Of a stretch of 64,000 bases of DNA, positions 7,634-15,367 are shown piece after piece (positions within the stretch are counted from its first letter, which is position 1; each line of letters starts with the position of its first letter). Position numbers and translations under genes: made by a program. The DNA is taken from NCBI RefSeq assembly GCF_001514115.1, contig NZ_KQ948471.1, positions 118,528 through 182,527 of the forward strand, given 5' to 3'. Source of the DNA: Streptomyces olivochromogenes. Its GTDB lineage: Bacteria > Actinomycetota > Actinomycetes > Streptomycetales > Streptomycetaceae. The notes below the pieces were generated by a model. The model saw only the letters and a list, made by a program, of their open reading frames with translations, did not search any database and had not been told where the DNA came from.

Positions 7634-8573
7634 CCTGCTGCCGGCCGCTTTCCCGGTCCACGGCACGGCGTCCGGACCGGCGCTGTGCTGCTTCCGCCTG
7701 ATCCTGGCAGCCGCCCTGCTGTGGAAGATCACCGCCGACCACGTCTACGGCATGGCGCGGTTCTTCGACCTCCACCCCAAGTCACTGGTGCGCTGGCGGT
7801 ACGAGCAGGACGACATGGCCGTCAAGGTGCTGCTGAGCCCCACGGCGTTCAAGGTCTTCTACGCCGCCCGGGCCGTGGCGGTGCTGTGTCTGCTGGCGGG
7901 GGTGCTCACCCCGCTCGCCGCGGGAGTCGTGGCCGCCTGGTGCATGTTCGAGTTCACCTTCGACCGCAAGTTCAACATCCTCTTCCTGGGCATGATGTGC
8001 GTCCCCTTCGTCTTCGCCACCGGAGCCGACGCCTATCTGAGCCTGCAGTCGCTGCTGGACGCCCCGTCCCCGGCCGCGTTCTTCGATCCCGCACGGGCAC
8101 CCGGGCCGGCAGGACCCTCCTGGCCGCAGGCCGCCGCCGTCGTGCTGATGTTCCAGGTGTACTGGAGCAGCGCCTGGTTCAAGGCCGCCTCCCGCCAGTT
8201 CACCAGCGGGGACACTCTGCAGAAGATGTTCGAGCAACTGGCCGCGCTGCGCGACGAACTGCCCCCGGGACGGCGCGAATACTATTTCCCCGACTGGTTC
8301 ACGCGCCGTTTCGCCACCGCCGACCCCTCGCTCGCCACCCGCCGCTGGCTCCTGCCCTCACTGGCGACCATCGCCGTGGAGGCCGTACTCCCTCTCCTGC
8401 TGATCTTCCCGGCCACCTGGCCGGCGGGCGCACTCCTCGGCCTCCTCACGCACGCCGCCTTCACCGCACTGCTGCCCAAACGCCTCGTACCCTTCAGCCT
8501 CGCCTCGGTGGGCACCTATGTGCTCTTCCTTCCGCAGCACACGTTCGTGACCCTGATCGGAGGACTGATGTGA
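7626..8573 (+). CDS. HTTM-domain (vitamin K-dependent carboxylase-like) membrane protein (315 aa)
   Basis: A multi-spanning membrane protein of about eight hydrophobic segments (CFRLILAAALLWKI, AVAVLCLLAGVL, FNILFLGMMCVPFVFATG, VVLMFQVYWSSAWFKAA and others). The order of segments and the QVYWSSAWFKAASRQFTSGDTL block resemble the HTTM domain, distantly related to vitamin K-dependent gamma-carboxylase. In a RiPP cluster it could modify the peptide at the membrane or handle it during export; this is inference. GTG 7626 is chosen because it overlaps the previous stop. Its own stop overlaps the next GTG (GTGA), so the genes form one translational unit. Confidence 0.75.
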   Translation: MHDLLPAAFPVHGTASGPALCCFRLILAAALLWKITADHVYGMARFFDLHPKSLVRWRYEQDDMAVKVLLSPTAFKVFYAARAVAVLCLLAGVLTPLAAGVVAAWCMFEFTFDRKFNILFLGMMCVPFVFATGADAYLSLQSLLDAPSPAAFFDPARAPGPAGPSWPQAAAVVLMFQVYWSSAWFKAASRQFTSGDTLQKMFEQLAALRDELPPGRREYYFPDWFTRRFATADPSLATRRWLLPSLATIAVEAVLPLLLIFPATWPAGALLGLLTHAAFTALLPKRLVPFSLASVGTYVLFLPQHTFVTLIGGLM

Positions 8574-9352
8574 CGGACCAAGCGGTATGGGCGCCCACCA
8601 GCTTCGGCGCCCGCGCGCACGACTACGACCGGCTGCGCCCCGGCTACCCCCTCGAAGCCCTCACCGGGGCCCTGGCCGCCCTGGACGCCGGCCCGCCGGG
8701 CACCGCACTCGACATCGGATGCGGAACCGGCAAGCTCGCGGCCGCGCTGACGACGCTCGGCCACGAGGTCACCGGGGTCGAGCCGGACGCACGGATGGCG
8801 GAGGTCGCCTCGGCAGGCGGGCTGGCCGTCGAAGTCGGCGCGTTCGAGACATGGGAGCCGGGCGGCAGGCGGTTCGACCTGGTGGCGTGCGGCCAGGCCT
8901 GGCACTGGCTGCGCCCCGGACAACGGACACAGAAGGCAGCACGGTGCCTCGAAGCCAAGGGCCGGATCCTGCTCGCCTGGAACTTCGGCTCCTACGTGCT
9001 GCGCGACGCGCCCCGTCTCAACGACGTCTATGCCTCTGTCCTCCCCGGCGGCCTGCCGGCCGGGCCGGGCGGCCGGGTCTCCCTGTCGGAGTCCGACCTC
9101 GACGGCTACGCCGAGGAACTGCGAGCCCACGGTTTCCGGCACGTGACCCAGACCGCCGTGCCCTGGCAGACCCGTCTCACCTCCCGGCAGTTCTGTGAAC
9201 TGCTGGCCACCGAGAGCCGCCACCTCGCCCTGCCCGAGGCGCTGCGGCGGCGGCTGCTGGGCGAGGTGGCCGCCTTCCTCGACGCGGAGGAAGGCGGCCG
9301 GATCGGCGTGGACTACACCTGCCTGGTCGTGGGAGCGTCCGCCGCCGGGTGA
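8570..9352 (+). CDS. Class I SAM-dependent methyltransferase (260 aa)
   Basis: Motif I is DIGCGTGKLAAAL followed by VEPDARM, and the core GQAWHWLRPGQ is typical of the UbiE/methyltransferase type 11 group. It is the last gene of the overlapping peptide-cluster operon (4-bp overlap with the HTTM gene). It may methylate the peptide or a biosynthetic intermediate; the substrate cannot be read from sequence. Confidence 0.85.
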   Translation: MTDQAVWAPTSFGARAHDYDRLRPGYPLEALTGALAALDAGPPGTALDIGCGTGKLAAALTTLGHEVTGVEPDARMAEVASAGGLAVEVGAFETWEPGGRRFDLVACGQAWHWLRPGQRTQKAARCLEAKGRILLAWNFGSYVLRDAPRLNDVYASVLPGGLPAGPGGRVSLSESDLDGYAEELRAHGFRHVTQTAVPWQTRLTSRQFCELLATESRHLALPEALRRRLLGEVAAFLDAEEGGRIGVDYTCLVVGASAAG

Positions 9353-9382
9353 CGCCGCCGAACCCGGGGCGGGCGGCCCGTC

Positions 9383-10696
9383 TCACACGATGGTCTGCTC
9401 GTCCGGGTCGGTGCGGGACTCCGATTCCCCGCCGCTTTCCGGCACTTCGCCCAACTGGCGCACGACCGGCACGACATGGTTGGCGACTGCCAGCAGGGCC
9501 AGGCCGACGGCGATGGCGATGAGAGGCACCTGGACTCCGAGACCGTCCGCCAGCGCGCCGCACACCACGGGGGCGAGCCAGCCGCACGACTGCGAGGCCA
9601 TGTTCGCCGAGGTCATGACGCGTGCGGTCATCGCGTCCGGAACCATCGCCACCATGCCGCTGGCGAACACGACGTTCAGCGGAGTCACGAAGAGGATGCT
9701 CGCGCCCAGACACAGGGCCGCCAGCCATGGCCGGGACGCCAGCACCACGATCCCGCCGACGCCCGCCGCGACCATCCAGGAGACGATCAGGATGATCCGG
9801 TAGCCGGACAGACGCCGCACGACCCATCCGGCGGCGAGCGCGCCGCCGAGGCCGCACGCGGTGGCGATCGACTCGGCCGCGCCGATCTGCGAGGGCGACG
9901 CGCCGTGGTGCCGCAACGTCACGATGAACATGAATCCGATCCCGGTGAAGAACAGGTTCATCAGCGCCATCCACACCAGTGCGTACCGAAGGAACGCGCT
10001 GCCTCGGATGAACGCCAGCCCCGCGCCCAGGTCGCGGCGCAGCGCAGGGCGCCCGGCGGGCCGGTCGGCGGCGTCGGGTCCCAGGGGGGTGCGCAGGAAC
10101 AGGCAGGCGAGGGCGACGGCCCCGAAAGAGAGGGCGTCCACGAGGAACGGCGCCCAGCGCGCCCATGAGAACAGCGCCCCGCCGAGCGGCGCTCCGGCCA
10201 ACTGCGCACCGTAGTCGCGTGCCTCGACCCGGGCGAAGGCGGTCCTGACCTGTGACGCGGGAACGATGCGTTTCACCAGTGGTGCCGCCGCGCCGGCGAA
10301 CGCCGCCGACGCCAGGCCCTGCACCAGCGCCACGGCCGCGATCAGCGGCAGCCACAGGCGCCCGGCGGCCACGATCCAGAAGACGACACCCATGGCGGCC
10401 AGTTGGACCAGCGAGGACCCGATCAGCAGAGCACGTCTCGGATAGCGGTCGGCGGCCACCCCCGCGGGCAACAGACCGGCCACCAGACCGACACTGCCGC
10501 ACGTACCGACGCCCCCGGCAGCGGCGGCGGACCCGGTGGAAGCCAGGACCAGCAACGGGAACGCCAAGGTGGAGACACTGGTGCCCAGCCTCGACACCGC
10601 CACCCCGGACCACCAGATGTTGTAGTCCCGGTTCCGCCACAGCGGGGTGGGCTCCGGCCCTTGTGGACCGGCTTTCCGTCCGTCGTGTTGGGCCAC
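9383..10696 (-). CDS. MFS exporter (437 aa)
   Basis: A twelve-helix major facilitator protein beginning at GTG 10696 (MAQHDGRKAGPQ). It has WRNRDYNIWWSGVAVSRLGTS and the loop-2/3 motif GVAADRYPRRALLIG, as in the enterobactin-exporter-like MFS_3 group. It converges on the methyltransferase gene with only 30 bp between stops. An exporter next to a biosynthetic cluster often gives self-protection or secretion, but specificity here is unproven. An imperfect palindrome at 10755-10783 in its promoter region suggests repression by a dimeric regulator. Confidence 0.85.
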   Translation of the reverse strand: MAQHDGRKAGPQGPEPTPLWRNRDYNIWWSGVAVSRLGTSVSTLAFPLLVLASTGSAAAAGGVGTCGSVGLVAGLLPAGVAADRYPRRALLIGSSLVQLAAMGVVFWIVAAGRLWLPLIAAVALVQGLASAAFAGAAAPLVKRIVPASQVRTAFARVEARDYGAQLAGAPLGGALFSWARWAPFLVDALSFGAVALACLFLRTPLGPDAADRPAGRPALRRDLGAGLAFIRGSAFLRYALVWMALMNLFFTGIGFMFIVTLRHHGASPSQIGAAESIATACGLGGALAAGWVVRRLSGYRIILIVSWMVAAGVGGIVVLASRPWLAALCLGASILFVTPLNVVFASGMVAMVPDAMTARVMTSANMASQSCGWLAPVVCGALADGLGVQVPLIAIAVGLALLAVANHVVPVVRQLGEVPESGGESESRTDPDEQTIV

Positions 10697-10754
10697 GGTT
10701 CAACGTAACAGCCGCCCACCGAAGCGTGTCGACCCGCGAGCAGACAAGAACAGA

Positions 10755-10783
10755 CCAACTGGCCTCAGAGAGAGGCTAGTTGG
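10755..10783. promoter_or_regulatory. Imperfect palindrome upstream of the MFS exporter, candidate operator
   Basis: CCAACT-g-GCCTC and GAGGC-t-AGTTGG form an inverted repeat with one mismatch on each arm and a 5-nt centre, 59 bp before the exporter GTG. Such sites typically bind TetR- or MarR-type dimers. No regulator gene lies next to it. Confidence 0.6.
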
Positions 10784-10839
10784 CCGAATCCGTCACCGCG
10801 TCTCCAGAGGGCCTTCAGGGGTCCGGAGCCCCGCAAGGA

Positions 10840-11030
10840 GTTCCGGCCACCCGACAAGCCGAACTCCACCTGATCAAGCAGCGGATGCAGGCCGGGAAGG
10901 CCAACAAGGCCCGCCGCGGTGAGCCGGGCTTCGCCCTGCCGATGTGATACGTGCGCCGCCCCTCCGGGGATGCGGTGCTCGACCCGGACAAGCAGGTCCG
11001 CTGCGCGGTGCGGCTGGCGAGCGGTCGCAG
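10840..11030 (+). pseudogene. Serine recombinase remnant (internal fragment)
   Basis: The plus-strand reading AELHLIKQRMQAGKANKARRGE, then FALPM-stop-YVRRPSGDAVLDPDKQVR, matches the middle of large serine recombinases (LKAGMLAKARRGEL, PxGYV, VLDPDEQV). A TGA interrupts it where the family has Gly (GGA to TGA would be a single change). N-terminal catalytic domain and C-terminus are missing. Confidence 0.6.
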
Positions 11031-11126
11031 TATGCACCAATTCCGCACTTACCTCCCGTGAGGCATCGCCGGGCCGGTAACGTGTCCAGTCCTGGACGGG
11101 CAGGACGCGCCGAGGGCGGTGGGGGC

Positions 11127-11585
11127 ATGGATCCGGTGTCGGCGGCGTTGCTCGCGGAACTGGCAGGAGGCGCCGCCGGTGCGCTCGGCCACCAGGCGTG
11201 GATGGGGCTCACCTCGCTGGTACGCCGCCCGTTCGGGCACGGCCACGACGCATCCGCGCAGGCTCCGGCTGTCAGCACCGGAGAGGCGGAGCTGATCCGG
11301 CTTCAGGAGGAGCCCGGGGACACGGCGCGCGCACGGGCGTTGAGCACCGCATTGGCGACGCGCGCCGCGGTGGATCCGGAGTTCTCCGCCGACCTGCGAC
11401 AGTGGCATGAACAGGCGAAATTTATGCGAACCAACGACGGCGACATCCACAACACGGTCAGCGGCGGCACCCAGTACGGGCACGTGGTGCAAGGGCGGGA
11501 CTTCTCCGGTCTGACCTTCAACACCCCCGCCCCGCCTCCACCCCCGACCACCCCCGGGGCGGAGACGCCGTCGACGCAAGACTGA
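11127..11585 (+). CDS. Actinobacterial hypothetical protein with VVQGRDFSGLTF motif (152 aa)
   Basis: Starts MDPVSAALLAELAGGAAG, with a hydrophobic Ala/Gly-rich helix, then a helical middle (DTARARALSTALATRAAVDPEF). The C-terminal segment is IHNTVSGGTQYGHVVQGRDF followed by a Pro-rich tail. I recall this as a common uncharacterised Streptomyces protein family. The SGGTQ-G-VVQGRDF-G-TF pattern is similar to the VVQARDVTGGIHFHH stretch of the NB-ARC protein at 16478, a short motif often seen in actinobacterial NLR-like proteins. The start is ATG 11127; no clear ribosome binding site. Confidence 0.6.
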   Translation: MDPVSAALLAELAGGAAGALGHQAWMGLTSLVRRPFGHGHDASAQAPAVSTGEAELIRLQEEPGDTARARALSTALATRAAVDPEFSADLRQWHEQAKFMRTNDGDIHNTVSGGTQYGHVVQGRDFSGLTFNTPAPPPPPTTPGAETPSTQD

Positions 11586-11614
11586 GCCGATCGGATACTG
11601 CGGAGGTGGACGCC

Positions 11615-12280
11615 ATGTGCGCAACATCGCAACATCTGCGGAGCTTCGTGGACCAGCACAGGGTGCTTCGCCACCCCTTCCTCGCGTTGGTGGCCTCCGA
11701 CAGGGCCGATCCCGAGCATCTCGTCGCCTGGGGGCTTCAGGAACGCCACGTGTCGTACGCCTTTCCCCGGTCCATCGGTCTACTGATCTCGTACGCCGAT
11801 GACTTCGGCATGAGGACGGTGCTCGCCGAGAACCTGTGGGAGGAGTTCGGTGAGGGAAATCCCGACCAGGCCCACGCCGTGCTGCTCGACAACCTGCTCG
11901 AGTCGATGGGAGTCGACAGAGACCGACTCGACTGCCCTGCGACCGACGGGACGCTTGCGTTCCTCAAAACGCAGCGCGAACTCACGACGTCGAGCGCCTG
12001 GCGAGGAGTGGGAGCCTTCTGCTACGCGAACGAGTATCTGTCGCTCGCCGAATTCCGCCCGCTGGAAGCCGCCGTCCGATCCCGTTTCCCGGCAGCCGAC
12101 CTCTCGTACTTCACCGAGAACATGAAAGCCGACACACGGCACACCGAACTCCTCGAGTCGCTGATCGACGCCGCGGCGGAAGTCCCCTCAAACAGGGCGG
12201 ACATCGAGTACGGCGTCAGCGCGGCACTCGACGCGCGCTGCCGGTTCTACGACTCCCTGGTGCCGTGGGAAGCCGAGTGA
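11615..12280 (+). CDS. Haem-oxygenase-like diiron oxidase/oxygenase (HDO) family protein (221 aa)
   Basis: An all-helical protein of the TENA/PqqC-like fold. Candidate iron ligands are E80, H87 (seven apart), E140 (YANEYL), D173 and H176 (KADTRH), matching the spacing I recall for HDO enzymes such as CADD and BesC. The His expected four residues before the Asp appears to be Asn169. HDO enzymes perform N-oxygenation or oxidative C-C cleavage of amino acids and fatty acids. Start ATG 11615 follows GGAGG by 8 bp. It ends 6 bp before the 2-oxoglutarate oxygenase, so the two are almost certainly cotranscribed. Confidence 0.75.
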   Translation: MCATSQHLRSFVDQHRVLRHPFLALVASDRADPEHLVAWGLQERHVSYAFPRSIGLLISYADDFGMRTVLAENLWEEFGEGNPDQAHAVLLDNLLESMGVDRDRLDCPATDGTLAFLKTQRELTTSSAWRGVGAFCYANEYLSLAEFRPLEAAVRSRFPAADLSYFTENMKADTRHTELLESLIDAAAEVPSNRADIEYGVSAALDARCRFYDSLVPWEAE

Positions 12281-12286
12281 CGGGCC

Positions 12287-13270
12287 ATGGGTACAGGGCG
12301 TTCCGTACACATGTCGTGCGGGGAATGGCGCGACGGACTCGACGACCTGCTCGTGGCGTTGCCCGCGGTGCCGCGTCACGATGTCACGGCGTTCGCCCGT
12401 GCCGCAGCCAAGATGGCCGCCGAGCTGCCAGGCCCGCTTCTGGAGCGCCTGAAGGCGCTGAGAACGGGGCAGGACGGCCACGGCTATCTTCACGTGACGG
12501 ATCTTCCCTGCGCCCCCGGCGCGCTGCCGAGTACGCCTGACAGCAGGCCCGCCCCGCTCGAGCGCCCGCTGCTCGCCATGGAAGGCTGGCTGTTGGCGAT
12601 ATGCACAGCAATGGGCGTGCCCACCGCTTACCGCGAGCTGCACTCAGGCAGTCTGATTCAGGACATCTACCCGTCGCCGAACGCCCATCCGCTGTCGGCA
12701 CAGAGCTCGACCACTGCGCTGACCCTGCACTCGGAAATGCTCTACCACCGGTGGCGGCCGGACTTCCTGCTGCTCGCGTGCTCACGCGCGGACCACGACG
12801 GCGCTGCCGGGACGACCGTGGCGGCAGCCCGGGCCGCGCTGCCGCTGCTCGGGGCCGCCGAGCGGGAGATCCTGCGCGAGCACCGTATGACATGCGGCAC
12901 GGACCTGGCCTTCCGCCACACGGACGGATCGAGCCCGCAGGCGCACGTGCTGGTCGTCGACGGCGTTCCCGCTGATCCTCGGCTCGCCTTCGACCGCGAA
13001 CTGCTCGAGCCCGGCGACCCATCGGCCCGTCGAGCCCTGCAGGCGCTGTCCGAGGCGCTGGACGAGGTCACCGACACGGTGCGAATGCGCCCCGGTGACC
13101 TGCTGATCCTGGACAACACTCGCGTCGTGCACGGCCGCACGGCGTTCACGCCGCGCTGGGACGGCCACGACCGGTGGCTGCACAGGACGTACGCCAGGTC
13201 TCTGCCACGGGGTCCCGCCGGCGCGGAGGCCGCCTTCCCCTACCAGACCAAGCCGTTCGCGCCCCGCTGA
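12287..13270 (+). CDS. Fe(II)/2-oxoglutarate-dependent oxygenase, clavaminate synthase/TauD-like (327 aa)
   Basis: The facial triad is visible as H148-x-E150 (LTLHSEMLYH) and H282 (RVVHGRTAF). R300 in WLHRTYAR is placed to bind 2-oxoglutarate. The HSE form, rather than HxD, and overall layout fit the clavaminate-synthase-like group that hydroxylates or desaturates amino acids. It follows the HDO gene by 6 bp, suggesting sequential oxidations of the same substrate (inference). It converges with the dehydrogenase-like gene at 13305. Confidence 0.85.
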   Translation: MGTGRSVHMSCGEWRDGLDDLLVALPAVPRHDVTAFARAAAKMAAELPGPLLERLKALRTGQDGHGYLHVTDLPCAPGALPSTPDSRPAPLERPLLAMEGWLLAICTAMGVPTAYRELHSGSLIQDIYPSPNAHPLSAQSSTTALTLHSEMLYHRWRPDFLLLACSRADHDGAAGTTVAAARAALPLLGAAEREILREHRMTCGTDLAFRHTDGSSPQAHVLVVDGVPADPRLAFDRELLEPGDPSARRALQALSEALDEVTDTVRMRPGDLLILDNTRVVHGRTAFTPRWDGHDRWLHRTYARSLPRGPAGAEAAFPYQTKPFAPR

Positions 13271-13304
13271 GTCCGGCAGCCCCGCCCGCCTCGGCTCCCC
13301 GGCA

Positions 13305-14333
13305 TCATCCGCCGCCGCGGCGCTGCACGGCTGTCCGCCGTTCGCGGAAGTCGGGGTTGGTGACGTCGGGAGAGCCGGTCCCTGACAGCACGTCGCACAC
13401 TGCGCGGGCGGCGCGCAGGCCGGCGCGCAGCCCCGCGTCCCGGGTCAGGAAGCCCATCTGGGGGACGGACAGGAAGCGTTCCGGGCCGAGCGCCGTGAGC
13501 GCGGCCCAGGCGTCGCCGGATCCGTGGCCGTCCACCGCGGCCCGGAGGTTTTTGTGCTCGACGGCCCAGGCGAGCGCCACAGGATCGACGAGATCGTGAT
13601 GGCCCGTGTTCACCAGCAGAGCGCCGTCCTTGCAGAGCGTCAGCTCCCGTGCGCCGAGCAACGGCGGTTCGTCCGCGGTGAGCCCCGGGCGGTGCAGGCT
13701 GATCACGTCGGACCGGGAGAGGAGGCCGTCGAGGTCGGTGTACGCGATACCCGTGGCGGCCTCGAGCGCCTGGTTGCGCCGCGGGGACGTGTACAGCACG
13801 CTCATGCCCAGTCCCTGGGCGATCGTGGCGACGCGTGCCCCGATCCTGCCTGCTCCGACCACTCCCAGGGTACGACCGCCCAGCTCGCGGCCCTCGGGAG
13901 GCGACACCGCGGAGACCGGGTCGGCCGGGGAACGCGGGGTTCTCACAATGGCGTCGGTGAACGGGCGGGCCAGGGTGAGCGCGAGCAGGACGGTGAACTC
14001 CGCGACCGAGGCCGCGTTCTCGCCCGGTGTGTTCGCGAGAGCTATCCCCAAGTCGTACGCCGTGCGCCAGCCGGGCAGGTAGCTCTGGAAGTCGGTGCCG
14101 ACGAACGCTACGGCTTCCAGGGCCGCGGCTCGTTCGAAATGGGCGGCCTCCGGCTCCTCGTATCCGCCGATCAGGTACCCGGAGACGCCATCGAGTGCCG
14201 CATGCAGGTCGTCGGCACCCACGTGGTCGTCGGTGACCTCCCGCAGCGCAAATCCACGGTCGGCGATCAGGCGGCGAGCCTCTGGTGGCACCACGGCCGT
14301 TCCGGTCACCAGGACGATGAGCTGCTCATTCAT
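13305..14333 (-). CDS. D-2-hydroxyacid dehydrogenase-like protein with altered active site (342 aa)
   Basis: The Rossmann motif GVVGAGRIGARVA (Gly160-Gly165) and the N-terminal layout (ALANTPGENAASVAEFTVLL) place it in the 2-hydroxyacid dehydrogenase superfamily. The expected catalytic Arg in NTxRG is His245 (VNTGHHDLVD), and the expected catalytic His in PH is Gln292 (SVPQMGFLTRDA). No clear EP motif is seen between them. It may bind NAD without normal dehydrogenase chemistry or catalyse another reaction. Start ATG 14333 follows AGGAGGG. It is last in a minus-strand group with the genes at 14425 and 15368. Confidence 0.75.
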   Translation of the reverse strand: MNEQLIVLVTGTAVVPPEARRLIADRGFALREVTDDHVGADDLHAALDGVSGYLIGGYEEPEAAHFERAAALEAVAFVGTDFQSYLPGWRTAYDLGIALANTPGENAASVAEFTVLLALTLARPFTDAIVRTPRSPADPVSAVSPPEGRELGGRTLGVVGAGRIGARVATIAQGLGMSVLYTSPRRNQALEAATGIAYTDLDGLLSRSDVISLHRPGLTADEPPLLGARELTLCKDGALLVNTGHHDLVDPVALAWAVEHKNLRAAVDGHGSGDAWAALTALGPERFLSVPQMGFLTRDAGLRAGLRAARAVCDVLSGTGSPDVTNPDFRERRTAVQRRGGG

Positions 14334-14424
14334 GTGCCCTCCTGTGGCATGCGGCCCCTGGCCGCCGACATCGCCTCGGCCCGGAGCGAGGCGAACCGCT
14401 GACGGTCGAGGACGTCTCGCACCC

Positions 14425-15354
14425 TCACCGCAGATCGAAGACGATGAGGGACAGCGGCCCGCGCCAGGTGAACTGTCCGCAGACGATGACCCGTGCGTCG
14501 TGTACCCGTCCTGGCAGCGCCGCGGCGATCTGTTCCAGGGCCTCCTGCGTCGCGTCGTGTCCGTCGTCGTCGGGCTCGTGCTCGATGACCACCGTCGCAC
14601 GCCGCATCATCGCGGCCGCCTGACGCAGCATGGCCGCGGTGGTTGCGGCGAAGCCCGAATCCCGCGGGGCCGCCTCCCGCCCGTGGTCGGCCTCGGCGGC
14701 GGCGAGAACATCGCGAGCCGATGCGGTCAGCCGCGGCGGGGCGCCCAGCAGCGGCGACCGCCGTCCGAACTGCGGCGAGGTGTACAGCACGGCGCCTTCC
14801 TTCGGAACCGGCAGGTCGCGCCAGCCGGCCGGGGCCGTTGCGTCCGCGCACACCAGCCGGCCGGTGGCAGCGGGGGGCCGGTGGCGCGCGAGATCGCCGG
14901 TGACCTCCTCGTACCCGAGCGGAGTACCGCGCGAGGCCCGTAGTGCCAGCACGACGGCCAGGCAGGACGCGACGGTCACCTCGTCGGCGCTGCCGCACGC
15001 GGGGAGCATCGCCAGCACCGACAGCAGGCCCTTGACGTCGTGGATCGGCGGCAGTCGCCGCAGCATCCGCGCATGGCGGACGGTGGCCCGGCTCTTCGCC
15101 AGGCTGACGCAGGCGAGGACAGGGTCGATCTCGATCCCGAAGAACGGCAGGTTCATCAGCCGGGCCGCCGCCGCCGAACTGCCCCCGCCGGCGAAGGGAT
15201 CGACGACGGCGCCACACGACGGGCCCACGAGGTCGGTGACGACCGCCATCGTCGTGCGGACGTTGGAGGCGCTCGCCGTCTGGAACCAGCGGTCCACAGG
15301 TTCTCGCGGGTCCGGGTGGTAGCGCTCGGCATCCAGCGGCAGGGACACGGTCAC
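14425..15354 (-). CDS. DNA-methylase-like protein (N4/N6 methyltransferase fold), divergent motif IV (309 aa)
   Basis: Motif I is DPFAGGGSS (52-60), followed by FFGIEIDP, exactly as in N4-cytosine/N6-adenine DNA methyltransferases. Motif IV, normally TSPPY, reads TSPQF (192-196). The gene sits 13 bp after the amino-acid oxidase gene and 91 bp before the dehydrogenase-like gene, with no restriction endonuclease nearby. It is therefore either an orphan DNA methylase or an enzyme of this fold recruited for a small substrate. Start is GTG 15354 after GAGGAGAG. Confidence 0.7.
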   Translation of the reverse strand: MTVSLPLDAERYHPDPREPVDRWFQTASASNVRTTMAVVTDLVGPSCGAVVDPFAGGGSSAAAARLMNLPFFGIEIDPVLACVSLAKSRATVRHARMLRRLPPIHDVKGLLSVLAMLPACGSADEVTVASCLAVVLALRASRGTPLGYEEVTGDLARHRPPAATGRLVCADATAPAGWRDLPVPKEGAVLYTSPQFGRRSPLLGAPPRLTASARDVLAAAEADHGREAAPRDSGFAATTAAMLRQAAAMMRRATVVIEHEPDDDGHDATQEALEQIAAALPGRVHDARVIVCGQFTWRGPLSLIVFDLR

Positions 15355-15367
15355 GGCATTCCTCTCC

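Noticed and set aside
14425..15354. Restriction-modification system
   Set aside because: No nuclease or specificity gene is adjacent, and the gene is embedded in an enzyme operon.
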